Positions 7,541-16,619 of a stretch of DNA of 64,000 nucleotides are shown here, piece by piece. Position numbers and translations under genes: made by a program. The stretch comes from Duganella fentianensis (GTDB lineage Bacteria; Pseudomonadota; Gammaproteobacteria; Burkholderiales; Burkholderiaceae_D): NCBI RefSeq assembly GCF_009857835.1, contig NZ_WWCL01000003.1, positions 806,001-870,000 of the forward strand, written 5' to 3'. Under the pieces are notes generated by a model. It made no database searches and was not told the DNA's origin. It saw only the letters and a program-made list of their open reading frames with translations. Position 1 is the stretch's first letter. Each line of letters begins with the position of its first letter.

Positions 7541-9070
7541 TTAACGTGCGGCCTGATCGGGCCGGCCGCAGTAGCGTTCCACATACAGCTGGTGGGCTGG
7601 CAGTTGCTGCACGGTACGGTCGACAGAAGCCTTGATGCTGCCGAGGAAGTGCGACAGTTCTTCGTCGCCCATCAGGTCGGCCGTCTGGTGGTGCGCGGCC
7701 GGCATGATGCCCTGGCCCAGCATGACCTGTATCCACGAATTCTCGGCAAACAGTTCGTTGGGGATGCGGAACACCCGTCCCGTAGCACGGAACAGTTCGA
7801 TGCGGTGGCGCAGTCCGGCCGGAATCTCCATCGCGCGCGCATCCTGCCAGAACTGCGAGTCCTGACGCTGGTTGACGTGGTAGTGCAGGATGATGAAATC
7901 GCGGATATGTTCGATCTCGCTATTGCACTGGGCGTTGTACTCGGCCACGTCGTAAGGACTGATGCCGTCGGCCGGGAAGGTCTGCATCAGGCGGATCACG
8001 GCGCGCTGGATCAGGTGGATGCTGGTCGATTCTATCGGTTCGAGGAAGCCGCTGGACAGGCCGATAGCCACCACATTGCCGACCCAGGTATTGCGCCGCT
8101 GACAGGGCTGGAACGGAATCACGCGCGGCGTGGTCAGCACTTCGCCCGCTACATTGCCCAGCAGCTGGCGCATGGCGGCATCGTCATCCAGATAGCGGCT
8201 CGAATATACGAGGCCATTGCCGACCCGGTGCTGCAGCGGGATGCGCCACTGCCAGCCCGCCTGATGGGCCATGGAGCGGGTTAGCGGAATGGCCGGGCCG
8301 ACGGAGGCCGTCTGCACGGCGATGGCGCGGTCGCAGAACAGCCATTGCGACCAGTCCTGCATGGGTTCCTGCATGGCCTCGCCGATCAGCAGGCCACGGA
8401 AGCCGGTGCAGTCGATGAACAGATCGCCTTCGATTTCCTGGCCCGATTCCAGCACGATGGAGCGGATATCGCCATTGTCTTCATGCCGCGTATAGCGCAC
8501 GATCTTGCCCTCGATGCGCTGCACGCCGCGCGGTTCGCACAGGCGGCGCAGATAGCGCGCATAGCGGCCTGCATCGAGGTGGTAGGCGTAGTTCATACCC
8601 TGATTGGGCAGATGGGCAAAGCGGTTTTCCTGCGAGGCCTTGAGTTCCAGGCAGTAGTCGCCGTAGTCGCTGGCCAGACCCCGCTGCACGCCCTTGCGCC
8701 AGAAGTGCTGGAAGCCGGCCGTCCAGTGGTCGGTGCCCGTCATGCCGAAGGAGTGGATGTAATCCTCGCCCACATTGCGCCAGCCTTCGAAGCCTATGCC
8801 CAGCTTGAACGTGGCCTGGGTTTCGGCCATGAATTCCTGCTCGTTGATTTCCAGCAGATTGTGGAAGTTGAGCAGGGTAGGGATGGTGGCTTCGCCCACG
8901 CCGACCGTGCCGATATCGTCCGATTCGACCAGCTTGATATCGAGCCGCTTGCCCAGCACTTTGGCCAGACCGGCAGCGGCCATCCAGCCGGAAGTGCCGC
9001 CGCCGCAGATCACCACGCGGCGTACGGGACGGCGCGTGCCTGGGGGCGATGCAGAAGTAGATGCTTGCAC
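7541..9070 (-). CDS. Flavin-dependent tryptophan-halogenase family protein (first copy)
   Basis: A 509-residue member of PF04820. GGGTSG (23-28) is the FAD-binding loop, K89 in ATFKLG matches the catalytic lysine region of PrnA/RebH, and WQWRIP (273-278) is the canonical WxWxIP motif of flavin-dependent halogenases. GLSSGFLEPIES is also typical. These residues imply capacity to form hypohalous acid and halogenate an aromatic substrate with a flavin reductase. It is the distal member of a set with cupin_8, SapC, a second halogenase homologue and a TBDR, an association seen in Xanthomonas and Caulobacterales. The natural substrate of these TBDR-linked members is unknown. Confidence 0.9.
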   Translation of the reverse strand: MQASTSASPPGTRRPVRRVVICGGGTSGWMAAAGLAKVLGKRLDIKLVESDDIGTVGVGEATIPTLLNFHNLLEINEQEFMAETQATFKLGIGFEGWRNVGEDYIHSFGMTGTDHWTAGFQHFWRKGVQRGLASDYGDYCLELKASQENRFAHLPNQGMNYAYHLDAGRYARYLRRLCEPRGVQRIEGKIVRYTRHEDNGDIRSIVLESGQEIEGDLFIDCTGFRGLLIGEAMQEPMQDWSQWLFCDRAIAVQTASVGPAIPLTRSMAHQAGWQWRIPLQHRVGNGLVYSSRYLDDDAAMRQLLGNVAGEVLTTPRVIPFQPCQRRNTWVGNVVAIGLSSGFLEPIESTSIHLIQRAVIRLMQTFPADGISPYDVAEYNAQCNSEIEHIRDFIILHYHVNQRQDSQFWQDARAMEIPAGLRHRIELFRATGRVFRIPNELFAENSWIQVMLGQGIMPAAHHQTADLMGDEELSHFLGSIKASVDRTVQQLPAHQLYVERYCGRPDQAAR

Positions 9071-9081
9071 GATGGGTATCC

Positions 9082-10086
9082 TTAACGGTTCATTTTTTTA
9101 AGAATCTGGGCACGCAGCATGCGCGCGCCTTCGTCGTCCAGTGGTGCCAGCACGTGACGGGCCTGTTCGGGTATGTGGGCCGCGGTCTGCTGGTCCGCTT
9201 CGAAAATATAGTGGCGGAAGATCTCCTGCCAGGCCTTGCGCTGTTCCGGCGGCAGGTCGCGCAGTGTGAGGAAGGCCATCATCAGCGCATTGGTGGGCGT
9301 ATCCATGTAGTCGGGCGACTGGCGCCACCAGTAATTGACCAGCACATTCAGGGTGGCCAGCCCTTCCACGTGGTGCCACCACATGCTGGGGATGAAGATG
9401 GCGTCGCCCGCTTCCATTTCCGCCACCTGCGCGTGTTCGAGTGCGGTGGCGAATTTCGGGAAGCGCTCGAAATCGGGCTGGTGGAAATCCACCAGCGAGA
9501 TGGCCTGTCCGGCCGGAGTGAAATCGAGCGGGCCGATGTACAGGTTCTGTAGCTGATCGGGCGGGAATAGGGTAAAGCGGCGCCGGCCTGCCGCCACCAC
9601 GGCGATATTGTCCGGCACGTCGTAGTGGGCGGCGATGCGGGTGCGGTTGCCTATCCAGATGCTGACCAGCGGATCGCGCGCACCCAGCGCCAGATCATTG
9701 TGTTCGCGGAAGCCGGGCAGACAGGTGTCCACCGTGGTGGAACCCACGTACACGGTGGGCGCCGGGGCCATATCGCGTTTGGCGGCGATTTCGTCCAGCA
9801 CGTTATTCAGCTTGGCGTGCACGGGATAGAAATTGAAGCCGTTGGCATCGTCGTTGTAGAAGAAGCGGCCGTTGGCTTCCGGTGGCCCCAGCATGGCGCC
9901 TACCGTGGCGCCGCGGTAGAAGCTGCGCAGATAGGCGTCGGCTTCACTTTCCGAACTGCGCGCGGCCTGCACCATGGGCCAGCTGCTGGCCAGCCCGCGC
10001 AGCAGCAGCGGTTCGGTCGACGTCAGCAGGGCGTCATTCAGATCGCTGACGCCCAGCCCGTGGATTTCACGCATGGGTTTAGCCAT
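9082..10086 (-). CDS. Cupin_8 / JmjC-like iron oxygenase homologue
   Basis: A 334-residue cupin-like protein (PF13621 type). AHYDVPDN supplies the HxD iron-binding pair (H154, D156), and the distal histidine lies in SMWWHHVEG (about 238-239). WIGNRTRIAAHYD and GDAIFIPSMWWH are the usual signature blocks of 2-oxoglutarate-dependent JmjC-like hydroxylases. It is found next to SapC and Trp-halogenase genes in TBDR loci, so it may modify a protein or ligand in that system; this is inference. The start at 10086 overlaps the SapC stop by 8 bp, which suggests translational coupling; ATG at 10074 is an alternative. Eleven bases separate it from the halogenase gene. Confidence 0.85.
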   Translation of the reverse strand: MAKPMREIHGLGVSDLNDALLTSTEPLLLRGLASSWPMVQAARSSESEADAYLRSFYRGATVGAMLGPPEANGRFFYNDDANGFNFYPVHAKLNNVLDEIAAKRDMAPAPTVYVGSTTVDTCLPGFREHNDLALGARDPLVSIWIGNRTRIAAHYDVPDNIAVVAAGRRRFTLFPPDQLQNLYIGPLDFTPAGQAISLVDFHQPDFERFPKFATALEHAQVAEMEAGDAIFIPSMWWHHVEGLATLNVLVNYWWRQSPDYMDTPTNALMMAFLTLRDLPPEQRKAWQEIFRHYIFEADQQTAAHIPEQARHVLAPLDDEGARMLRAQILKKMNR

Positions 10087-10780
10087 GGCGGTAGTTCATG
10101 CGGTCGATCAGGCTGCGCAGATTGGACAGCGAAGCGAGCACCATGTAGATGGACTTCAGGTGGCCGCCTGCGTGCAGCGTGGCCAGTGCGGCTGCATCGA
10201 GTGCGGCCAGCCTGTCTTCGTTGATGGTGTAGAAGCCCACCAGCCGGTTCTGCGTACCGTTATCGAGTTCCACGTCGAGCACGAAGCTCTCCAGCAGTTC
10301 GTACTGCAACAGGGCGGCCAGGAAGTCCGGGGTCTGCTGCAGGCCCTGATGGATGGCGGCCAGCAGGGAATTGGTCTGTTCGAGGAAGGGCGTGGAGCCG
10401 CCGTGCGGCTTGAACACGGCTTCGCCTTCGGTGCGGCTCAGGCGCGGGCTATCGAGATCGATATTGATCATCAGTTCATCGCCATTCACGCCGATCAGGA
10501 AAGGCTGGCGCTCCACCATCATGGGCAGATACATGGCTTGCCACTGGTCGCCTTCGAGGAACAGGTTTTCGCCTTCGCTAAAGCCGAACAGGGCGACCGG
10601 TTCGAAGCCCAGACCATCCGTGGTCTTGCGGAACACGATGGGGTAGCAGGCCTGCACGTCGCGGAATTCGGCCGGGAAGGTCACGGCCAGCATCTGGTTG
10701 TCGCCGTATTCGGCGCCGCGCTGCGTGATGACGTGCAGGTCCTTGTGATCGATGTTGTTCAGTAAAGCGTGGTTGGCCAT
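10079..10780 (-). CDS. SapC family protein
   Basis: A 233-residue protein matching the SapC family (PF07277): the N-terminal LLNNIDHKDLHV, AVTFPAEF, YPIVFRK and ALFGF-EGENLF blocks and the C-terminal HLKSIYMVLASLSNL. SapC was named for a Campylobacter S-layer locus, but most proteobacterial members sit with TBDRs, Trp-halogenases and cupin_8 proteins as here, with no known biochemistry. No signal peptide is visible, so it is probably cytoplasmic. It is second after the halogenase at 12356 (52-bp gap) and overlaps the cupin gene. Confidence 0.9.
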   Translation of the reverse strand: MANHALLNNIDHKDLHVITQRGAEYGDNQMLAVTFPAEFRDVQACYPIVFRKTTDGLGFEPVALFGFSEGENLFLEGDQWQAMYLPMMVERQPFLIGVNGDELMINIDLDSPRLSRTEGEAVFKPHGGSTPFLEQTNSLLAAIHQGLQQTPDFLAALLQYELLESFVLDVELDNGTQNRLVGFYTINEDRLAALDAAALATLHAGGHLKSIYMVLASLSNLRSLIDRMNYRHG

Positions 10781-10832
10781 GGTGGTCTCGTGTCTCGTGG
10801 TGGTCGTTGTTCTGATGATTCTTTGTGCGGTT

Positions 10833-12356
10833 TCAGATGTTCTGCAAGCCGTGCTGGCGGATATGTTCGAGCAGGCTGCGCATGTCCGGCAGGGCGCCCA
10901 GCATGCGCCGCGTCAGGCTGGCCGCTTCGCGGAAATAGCCGTCGGCCATGGCCGCTTCCTGAGCCGGCGCCGGGCGGAACTGGCTGCGGTAGCCCATGCC
11001 GTACAGGATGTACTGGTAGCTGGCCGTGGGGAATACTTCCTCGATGCGGGGAAAATCGTTGCGGCTGGGCGCGCGGTGCTGCCATAGGGTCAGCAGGTCC
11101 TGCAGGCGCTGCGGCACGGTGCTCTGCTGGTCGCGCCAGTAGGGCGTGTCGCGCCGCTGGCTCAGCACATAATGCAGCTTGAGGAAGTCGATCACGCGCT
11201 CCCAGCGATAGCTGAAAGTTTCGTTGTAGCGCGCTGCGACGATATCCATGGCGGCGCGGCTGGCCGGCAGTTCGTCGGCCACCATGGCGGCGCCCATTTC
11301 CACCAGTGCCAGTGCAGACGCTTCCAGCGGTTCGATAAAGCCGGACGACAGGCCGATGGCCACGCAGTTGCGCTGCCAGAAGCGTGCGCGGTAGCCCGGC
11401 TGGTATTTGATCTGGCGTACCGCGCCCGCGTCAGCGGGGCCGCCAGTGGTGCGGATGTAGTGGCGTAGCGCGGCTTCCGCCTGGTCGTCGCTGAGGTAGG
11501 CGCTGGCATACACGTGGCCCACGCCGCGCCGCGTAGGCAGGCCGATATCCCAGATCCAGCCGGCGCTCTGCGCGGTGGAGCTGGTCTGCGCTGCGACCGG
11601 CGCATCGGCGCTGGCATACGGTATCTGTATGGCCAGTGCCGTGTCGTTGAACAGCACATGCTGCTGCGAGATCAGCGGCACCTGATAGTGCTTGCCGAGT
11701 AGCAGCGACTGCATGCCCGTGCAGTCGATGAACAGATCACCTTCCAGTATGCCGTTGCGCTGCGTCTGCAGGCTGGCGATATCGCCATCAGGCGCGCTGT
11801 TAATTGCCAGTACGTGGTCGGCCAGATAGCGCACGCCCAGCTTGCGCGTGCAGTGCTCGCGCAGGAACAGGCCGAACTTGCCGGCGTCGAGGTGGTAGCC
11901 GTAGTTGGCCACGGCGGCAAACTCCGGCGTGACGGCCTGCTTGGGCGCGCGGCCCTGCACGCACAGGTGCGGCTGGTAGCTGACCAGATCGGCGAACGGA
12001 ATGTCGGGATGCTGTTGCTGCCAGTTGCGTGGCAGGTCCACTTCGCCCCAGCCCTGCGGCATGACGAAGGGATGGAAATACACGTCGTCGGCACTGCCGT
12101 CGACCCAGCCATTGAAACGCGAGCCCTGTTTGAAGGAAGCGTCGCACTGGCGGAAGAATTCGGTTTCACTGACACCGATGCGGCGCAGCGTGTCGCGCAT
12201 GCTGGGCCAGGTGCCTTCGCCCACGCCGATGGCGGGGACGTCCGGCGATTCGATCAGGGTGATCTCGACCGGCGTTCCTTGCTGCGCCGCCGCGATCAGG
12301 CCGGCCGTCAGCCAGCCGGCGGAACCGCCGCCCACAATCACGATACGTCGGATCAT
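10833..12356 (-). CDS. Flavin-dependent tryptophan-halogenase family protein (second copy)
   Basis: A 507-residue PF04820 protein, clearly divergent from the copy at 7541. FAD loop GGGSAG (9-14); lysine K76 in ASFKQG aligns with the catalytic lysine. The WxWxIP motif reads WIWDIG (267-272): both tryptophans and the isoleucine remain but proline is glycine. GLSSGFIEPLEAS is conserved. Having two non-identical paralogues in one locus is typical of TBDR-associated halogenase clusters. It is the promoter-proximal gene of the halogenase-SapC-cupin-halogenase operon, just after the terminator of the large TBDR. Confidence 0.9.
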   Translation of the reverse strand: MIRRIVIVGGGSAGWLTAGLIAAAQQGTPVEITLIESPDVPAIGVGEGTWPSMRDTLRRIGVSETEFFRQCDASFKQGSRFNGWVDGSADDVYFHPFVMPQGWGEVDLPRNWQQQHPDIPFADLVSYQPHLCVQGRAPKQAVTPEFAAVANYGYHLDAGKFGLFLREHCTRKLGVRYLADHVLAINSAPDGDIASLQTQRNGILEGDLFIDCTGMQSLLLGKHYQVPLISQQHVLFNDTALAIQIPYASADAPVAAQTSSTAQSAGWIWDIGLPTRRGVGHVYASAYLSDDQAEAALRHYIRTTGGPADAGAVRQIKYQPGYRARFWQRNCVAIGLSSGFIEPLEASALALVEMGAAMVADELPASRAAMDIVAARYNETFSYRWERVIDFLKLHYVLSQRRDTPYWRDQQSTVPQRLQDLLTLWQHRAPSRNDFPRIEEVFPTASYQYILYGMGYRSQFRPAPAQEAAMADGYFREAASLTRRMLGALPDMRSLLEHIRQHGLQNI

Positions 12357-12403
12357 GTTGTTCGCCTTGTGTGGATGTGATGGGCTGAAAGTCTAACCGA
12401 AAA

Positions 12404-12434
12404 GGGCCGCTGATACGTAGTGACTCAGCGACCC
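12404..12434 (-). terminator. Intrinsic terminator of the large TonB-dependent receptor gene
   Basis: Read on the minus strand, GGGTCGCTGA pairs with TCAGCGGCCC (one mismatch) and is followed by TTTTCGG. It lies 22 bp after the receptor stop and separates it from the halogenase operon, although read-through is possible. Confidence 0.7.
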
Positions 12435-12456
12435 TGTTCAGTGCTGCGCTACCGGC

Positions 12457-15405
12457 TTAGAACTTGTAGCGGACGCCGACCATATAGCGTGCACCCTGCT
12501 GCGTCACGCCTTCCAGCTGTTGCTGGGTGCGGCTGTGGGTGCGGGTGATGCTATTGGTCAGGTTGATGCCTTCGAACTGGAAGCTGAGCTTCTCGCTGAG
12601 GGCATAGCCTACGCTCAGGTCGACCTGGCCATATGGCTCGACGTATTGCGGGTTAGGCCCGGAACCGTCGAAGGTCGAGGACAGGAATTCGCCGCGCCAG
12701 TTGTAAGCCAGACGTACGTTGAATTTCTTGTCTTCGTAGATACCCACCACGTTGGCCGAATTCGACAGACCCACCAGTGCGAACTGCTCGCCGATCGAAG
12801 CGTTGTTGTACTTCAGGCCCGAGTGTACATAGGTGTAGTTGGTCGAAATACCGAAGCCGCTGTTGCCGAACATATGCTGCAGATTCACTTCCAGACCATT
12901 CAGGCTGGCCGCCTTCTGGTTGGCGAAGGAAGTGATCTGGAAGTTCGCCACCGGATCGCCAGGCTGGCCCGTGATCACGCCGGTTGCATTACCCGTAATG
13001 GCATCATCGGCACCGCGTACCACGCCAGGCTGGCCAGCGAAGTTGCGGAAGATGTAGTTACGCACGCAGGTGGTATCGGTCATGACGCAACCGTTAGCCA
13101 GCGCGGCATTCCAGTACTTGCCGCCCACCGGCGTATGCAGGTTGAACGGGGTGGCGTTGACCATGGACTGGCCCGCATAGTTTTCCAGATTCTTGCGGAA
13201 GTAACCGAGCGAGAAGAAGTTCTGCTGGCCGTAGTACCACTCGTAGGACAGGTCCAGATTTTTCGACTTGACCGGTTTCAGTGCCGGGTTACCCGCGCTG
13301 CCGGTACCGCCGTAGGCGCGTGCCAGCGAGTTCAGGGTGGTGCCGCCCTGGATCTGGTCCCAGCGCGGACGGCCTATGGTTTCGCCCATGCTGAAGCGCA
13401 GCTTCTGGTCGCGCGTCAGTTCGATGTCGGAGTCGAAGCTAGGCAGCAGATTGTGGTATTTACCGGTCAGGGTAGTGAAAGTCGGCTCGCCGAAAGTGAT
13501 CGGGAATTCATTCTGCGAGACCCAGGTAATCGCGGTCGCTGCCGGTACCAGTGCGGTCGAGACCACGTCGGTGGTTTCATAGCGCAGGCCGATGGCGGTG
13601 CGGATAGGGAACTTGGTATCCCAGTCGGTATTGAACTGGACGTAGCCGGAGTTGGACTTCTCTTCGGTGCGGGAGTCGTTGTCGAAGGTGGTCTTCGGCA
13701 GATACAGTGCTGGCAGGCCGGAAGCGGTGGCAGCCAGCTGGCGTACCTGGGCGAAGTTGAAGGTGTAGAACTGGTTGAACAGGTTAGGGTTGCCGCTACC
13801 ATCGATCTTGTCGAAGTACTGGCGTACCGATTCCTGATGCCACACGCTGCTAGGATAGTCGGATGGCTTGGTGGCGCCGCCCCAGGTATCGCGCTGCTGG
13901 TTGGAGAAGGCGGAACGGTTGGACACCTTGGTGGCATTGGCGCCGAATTTCAGCTCGGACGCTTCCAGCACTTTCCACTGGCCTTTGACCTGGGTCTGGT
14001 CGACGATGCCTTTCATGAGCTGGTTGGTGAAGACCGAACCGGTGACCTGCTGGCCGTACTTGGTGAAGTCGGCACCCTCGATGCTCAGCACAGGGAAATC
14101 GTGGCTGAAGTCCACCGTGGTATTGCCGCGGCTGAAGCTGGCCGAACCCAGCGTGTTGCTCGAGCCGAACGGGCTATCGGCGCCCGACTGTGCCGTCGAG
14201 TGATGGGTATCGAGTTCCAGACGCAGGGTGTTGGTCGGTTTCCATACGGCGTTGAAGCCCAGCGATTTGTTCTGGGTCCTGGTGGCAAAGTCGGCCGCAC
14301 CCATGGCGATATCGCTGTTGGATACGAACTCCTTGTACATCAGCGGGCTGGAGACAGGACCTTTGGTCCACGAGCTGGCCGATTCGCCGAAGTTGAACCA
14401 GGCCGACACGTCGTTACGCTTGGTCTGTATCTTGTTTTCCGAATAGGTGTAGTCCAGTGTGGTGACCAGGGTATCGACCGGTTTGAACTGCAGAGTCAGC
14501 TGGGCGTTGGTGCGCTGGCGCTGCACGCCGTTGAAGTTGTAGTTCAGATTCTGCGGCACCGAGTACAGATCGGTAGCGCCCGGACGGTTGGTGATGTTTT
14601 CCGCACCTTTGGCGCCCGGCTGTGGAATGGTGCCCCAGTTGTTTTCGTCGCCACGGAAGGGGCCGCGCCAGCCGCTCGATACCGCCGCCGTGTTGTAGCC
14701 CAGATTGCGTTCCTGATAGCTGCCCGTCAGTGCCACACCGAACTTGCCGTCGGCCGTGGTATTGGAGTAGATGCCCGAGATTTCAGGGGTGGTGGAGCGC
14801 TTGGCTTTGATGTCGCCCGGCAGATTGCCGTTGGTGCTGTCGTACACACCTTTGGCGCCTATGCTGGCATGCAGGCCGGGACGCTCGAACGGACGGGCCG
14901 TCATCACATTGACGGTAGCACCGATACCGCCCGTCGGCGAATCGGCACGGCCGGTTTTATACACTTGCAGCTGGGCGATGGCTTCCGAGGCCAGATTGGC
15001 GAAGTCGTAGGCACGGCCGTTCAGATCGCCCAGATTCGAGGTCGGCATCTGGCGGCCGTTCAGCAGCACCAGATTGAAGTCGGGGCCCACGCCGCGCACG
15101 GTGATCTTGGAACCTTCGCCGATCGAGCGGTCGATCGAAACGCCGGAGATACGCTGCAGCGATTCGGCCAGATTGGTGTCGGGGAATTTGCCGATGTCTT
15201 CGGCCACGATGCCGTCGACGATACCGTCCGAATTACGCTTCAGGTTCATCGACGATTGCAGACTCTGGCGCAAGCCCGTGACGACCACGCTCTGCGGTTC
15301 GTCAGCGGCTCGCGTGGCTTCCTGCGCGACAGCCGGTATGGCGCCCGCGCAAGCGCTGGCCACCGCCAGCGTCATTAACTTCAGTCGTGCCTTTGGATAA
15401 TGCAT
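12457..15405 (-). CDS. Large TonB-dependent receptor (Xanthomonas/Caulobacter carbohydrate type)
   Basis: A 982-residue outer-membrane transporter. A signal peptide (cut near AVAQ) is followed by the VVVTGLRQSLQSSMNLKRNS plug start, the block NLAESLQRISGVSIDRSIGEG and VRGVGPDFNLVLLNGRQMP, all typical of the long receptors found with glycan utilisation and Trp-halogenase genes. It ends in a GVRYKF strand. AGGAG lies 5 bases before ATG. A near-consensus promoter and an immediately downstream LacI-type operator precede it, linking it to the GH16 enzyme. The likely ligand is therefore a glucan-derived oligosaccharide, which is inference. Confidence 0.92.
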   Translation of the reverse strand: MHYPKARLKLMTLAVASACAGAIPAVAQEATRAADEPQSVVVTGLRQSLQSSMNLKRNSDGIVDGIVAEDIGKFPDTNLAESLQRISGVSIDRSIGEGSKITVRGVGPDFNLVLLNGRQMPTSNLGDLNGRAYDFANLASEAIAQLQVYKTGRADSPTGGIGATVNVMTARPFERPGLHASIGAKGVYDSTNGNLPGDIKAKRSTTPEISGIYSNTTADGKFGVALTGSYQERNLGYNTAAVSSGWRGPFRGDENNWGTIPQPGAKGAENITNRPGATDLYSVPQNLNYNFNGVQRQRTNAQLTLQFKPVDTLVTTLDYTYSENKIQTKRNDVSAWFNFGESASSWTKGPVSSPLMYKEFVSNSDIAMGAADFATRTQNKSLGFNAVWKPTNTLRLELDTHHSTAQSGADSPFGSSNTLGSASFSRGNTTVDFSHDFPVLSIEGADFTKYGQQVTGSVFTNQLMKGIVDQTQVKGQWKVLEASELKFGANATKVSNRSAFSNQQRDTWGGATKPSDYPSSVWHQESVRQYFDKIDGSGNPNLFNQFYTFNFAQVRQLAATASGLPALYLPKTTFDNDSRTEEKSNSGYVQFNTDWDTKFPIRTAIGLRYETTDVVSTALVPAATAITWVSQNEFPITFGEPTFTTLTGKYHNLLPSFDSDIELTRDQKLRFSMGETIGRPRWDQIQGGTTLNSLARAYGGTGSAGNPALKPVKSKNLDLSYEWYYGQQNFFSLGYFRKNLENYAGQSMVNATPFNLHTPVGGKYWNAALANGCVMTDTTCVRNYIFRNFAGQPGVVRGADDAITGNATGVITGQPGDPVANFQITSFANQKAASLNGLEVNLQHMFGNSGFGISTNYTYVHSGLKYNNASIGEQFALVGLSNSANVVGIYEDKKFNVRLAYNWRGEFLSSTFDGSGPNPQYVEPYGQVDLSVGYALSEKLSFQFEGINLTNSITRTHSRTQQQLEGVTQQGARYMVGVRYKF

Positions 15406-15458
15406 GTTATCTCCTGTGTTTTTATGAACAGCTCGCTTCCCACTTCCCCCAACGGCAC

Positions 15459-15472
15459 TGGAAACCTTTCCA
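15459..15472. promoter_or_regulatory. LacI-type operator at the TonB-dependent receptor promoter
   Basis: A perfect 14-bp palindrome, TGGAAACCTTTCCA, located about 15 bp downstream of the -10 box of the receptor promoter. Its reverse complement is identical to the operator at 16501. Confidence 0.8.
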
Positions 15473-15486
15473 TTCTCTGCCGTCGA

Positions 15487-15515
15487 ATAGTATGATTGAC
15501 GTACCTTTTTGTCAA
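15487..15515 (-). promoter_or_regulatory. Sigma-70 promoter of the large TonB-dependent receptor
   Basis: On the minus strand TTGACA (15515-15510), 17 bp, TACTAT (15492-15487). The palindromic operator follows within the expected initially transcribed region, a roadblock position. Confidence 0.8.
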
Positions 15516-15590
15516 TCGCCGCCCCGACAACTAGCCCGTACCGCCTGGTCTAGCGGGGTTTTTGCTCCGGTTGTGTTGTAAAAAAATCGC

Positions 15591-16469
15591 TTAGGGCTGG
15601 TACACCCGCACGTACTCCACTTCCATCTGCTGCGGCAGGGCAGAGTCATCGACCTTGCCCCCTAAGTCGCCGCCGATGGCCAGATTCAGCAGCAGATATT
15701 GCGGGTTGCTGAATGGCCATTTCCGGTAGTCCCCGTCACCGGGGTTAATCAGTTGTATGTAATTGCGGTTGTCCACGCCGATCACCACGCGCTCGGCATT
15801 CCACGTCAGCTGGTAGTTGTGGAAAGCGCTGCAGGCATCGGCCACCGTGGTAGAGGTGGTGTTGGGCGTGCCGGCCGGCCAGTTCTGTGCCGCCGTGTAG
15901 ATGCTGCCCAGAATCTGGCCGGGGTTTTTGCCCACGTGTTCCATGATGTCGATCTCGCCATCGTCGGGCCAGCGGCCTTTGCTGCCCAGCATCCAGATGG
16001 CGGGCCAGCTGCCCACGCCGCAGGGCAGTTTGGCGCGGACTTCGATGTAGCCGTAGGTCCAGCTGGCCAGACCGCGGGTGATCAGACGCGCCGAGCTGTA
16101 TTGCTGGCCACCGTAGTCGGCCATGTTGCTCAGGGCTTCCTTGCGGGCCGTGATGAGCAGCTTGCCGTTTTCGACGCGGCTGTTTTCCAGCCGGCCGGCC
16201 GCGTAGTACTGCAGCTCGTGGTTGAACCAGCCGTTGCGGTTGAACCCGGTGTCGTAAGCCCATTTGCTGGTATCGGGCGGGCCGTCCTTGTCGAACTCGT
16301 CGGCCCAGACCAGCTTCCAGCCGTCGGGCTTGCCGCCAGCCGGCAAGGCGGTGGAGGGCGGCACGGCAGGACCGGCCGCCGGCACAGCGCTGGCCACGCC
16401 GGCAGCGTTACCGCCACCGCCGCAGGCACACAGCGCTACCACAGCTGTCATCGTTGCTAGCCGTCTCAT
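15591..16469 (-). CDS. GH16 family endo-beta-glucanase (laminarinase-like), exported
   Basis: A 292-residue glycoside hydrolase of family 16. DGEIDIMEH carries the ExDxxE catalytic motif (nucleophile and acid/base glutamates). WKLVWADEFD, FNHELQYY, GYIEVRAKLP, WPAIWML and the C-terminal MEVEYVRVYQ are conserved GH16 blocks of the beta-1,3(4)-glucanase branch. The N-terminus has a hydrophobic stretch ending in ALCACGGGG, which suggests a lipoprotein anchored in the outer membrane. The start at 16469 excludes 101 upstream codons that read through the operator and promoter. It is divergent from the deacetylase and carries its own promoter and operator. Confidence 0.9.
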   Translation of the reverse strand: MRRLATMTAVVALCACGGGGNAAGVASAVPAAGPAVPPSTALPAGGKPDGWKLVWADEFDKDGPPDTSKWAYDTGFNRNGWFNHELQYYAAGRLENSRVENGKLLITARKEALSNMADYGGQQYSSARLITRGLASWTYGYIEVRAKLPCGVGSWPAIWMLGSKGRWPDDGEIDIMEHVGKNPGQILGSIYTAAQNWPAGTPNTTSTTVADACSAFHNYQLTWNAERVVIGVDNRNYIQLINPGDGDYRKWPFSNPQYLLLNLAIGGDLGGKVDDSALPQQMEVEYVRVYQP

Positions 16470-16500
16470 GTCTCCACTTTCTGATATTGTTTTCTCGTTT

Positions 16501-16514
16501 TGGAAAGGTTTCCA
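16501..16514. promoter_or_regulatory. LacI-type operator at the GH16 promoter
   Basis: A perfect 14-bp palindrome, TGGAAAGGTTTCCA, centred about 12 bp downstream of the expected +1 of the GH16 gene and identical (inverted) to the site at 15459. Confidence 0.8.
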
Positions 16515-16526
16515 ATCGATGTGGCA

Positions 16527-16556
16527 AATATAGCACCGAAAGAATTTCAAAGTCAA
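16527..16556 (-). promoter_or_regulatory. Sigma-70 promoter of the GH16 gene
   Basis: On the minus strand TTGACT (16556-16551), 18-bp spacer, TATATT (16532-16527), with the operator immediately downstream. Confidence 0.7.
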
Positions 16557-16589
16557 TTTGCAACGCCGCAAAGGGAGGCCTGTTAGCCG

Positions 16590-16618
16590 TTGACAGGCCA
16601 AATTAAGGCGTGCAACAT
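16590..16618 (+). promoter_or_regulatory. Candidate promoter of the deacetylase-LacI operon
   Basis: TTGACA at 16590-16595 with a weak -10 candidate CAACAT at 16613-16618 (17-bp spacer). The operator at 16620 begins two bases further on. A second -10-like TACACT lies at 16653-16658, so the exact start is uncertain. Confidence 0.45.
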
Positions 16619-16619
16619 G

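Noticed and set aside
12520..15378. 952-codon plus-strand frame antisense to the large receptor
   Set aside because: Shadow of the receptor codons; no ribosome site, no recognisable protein.
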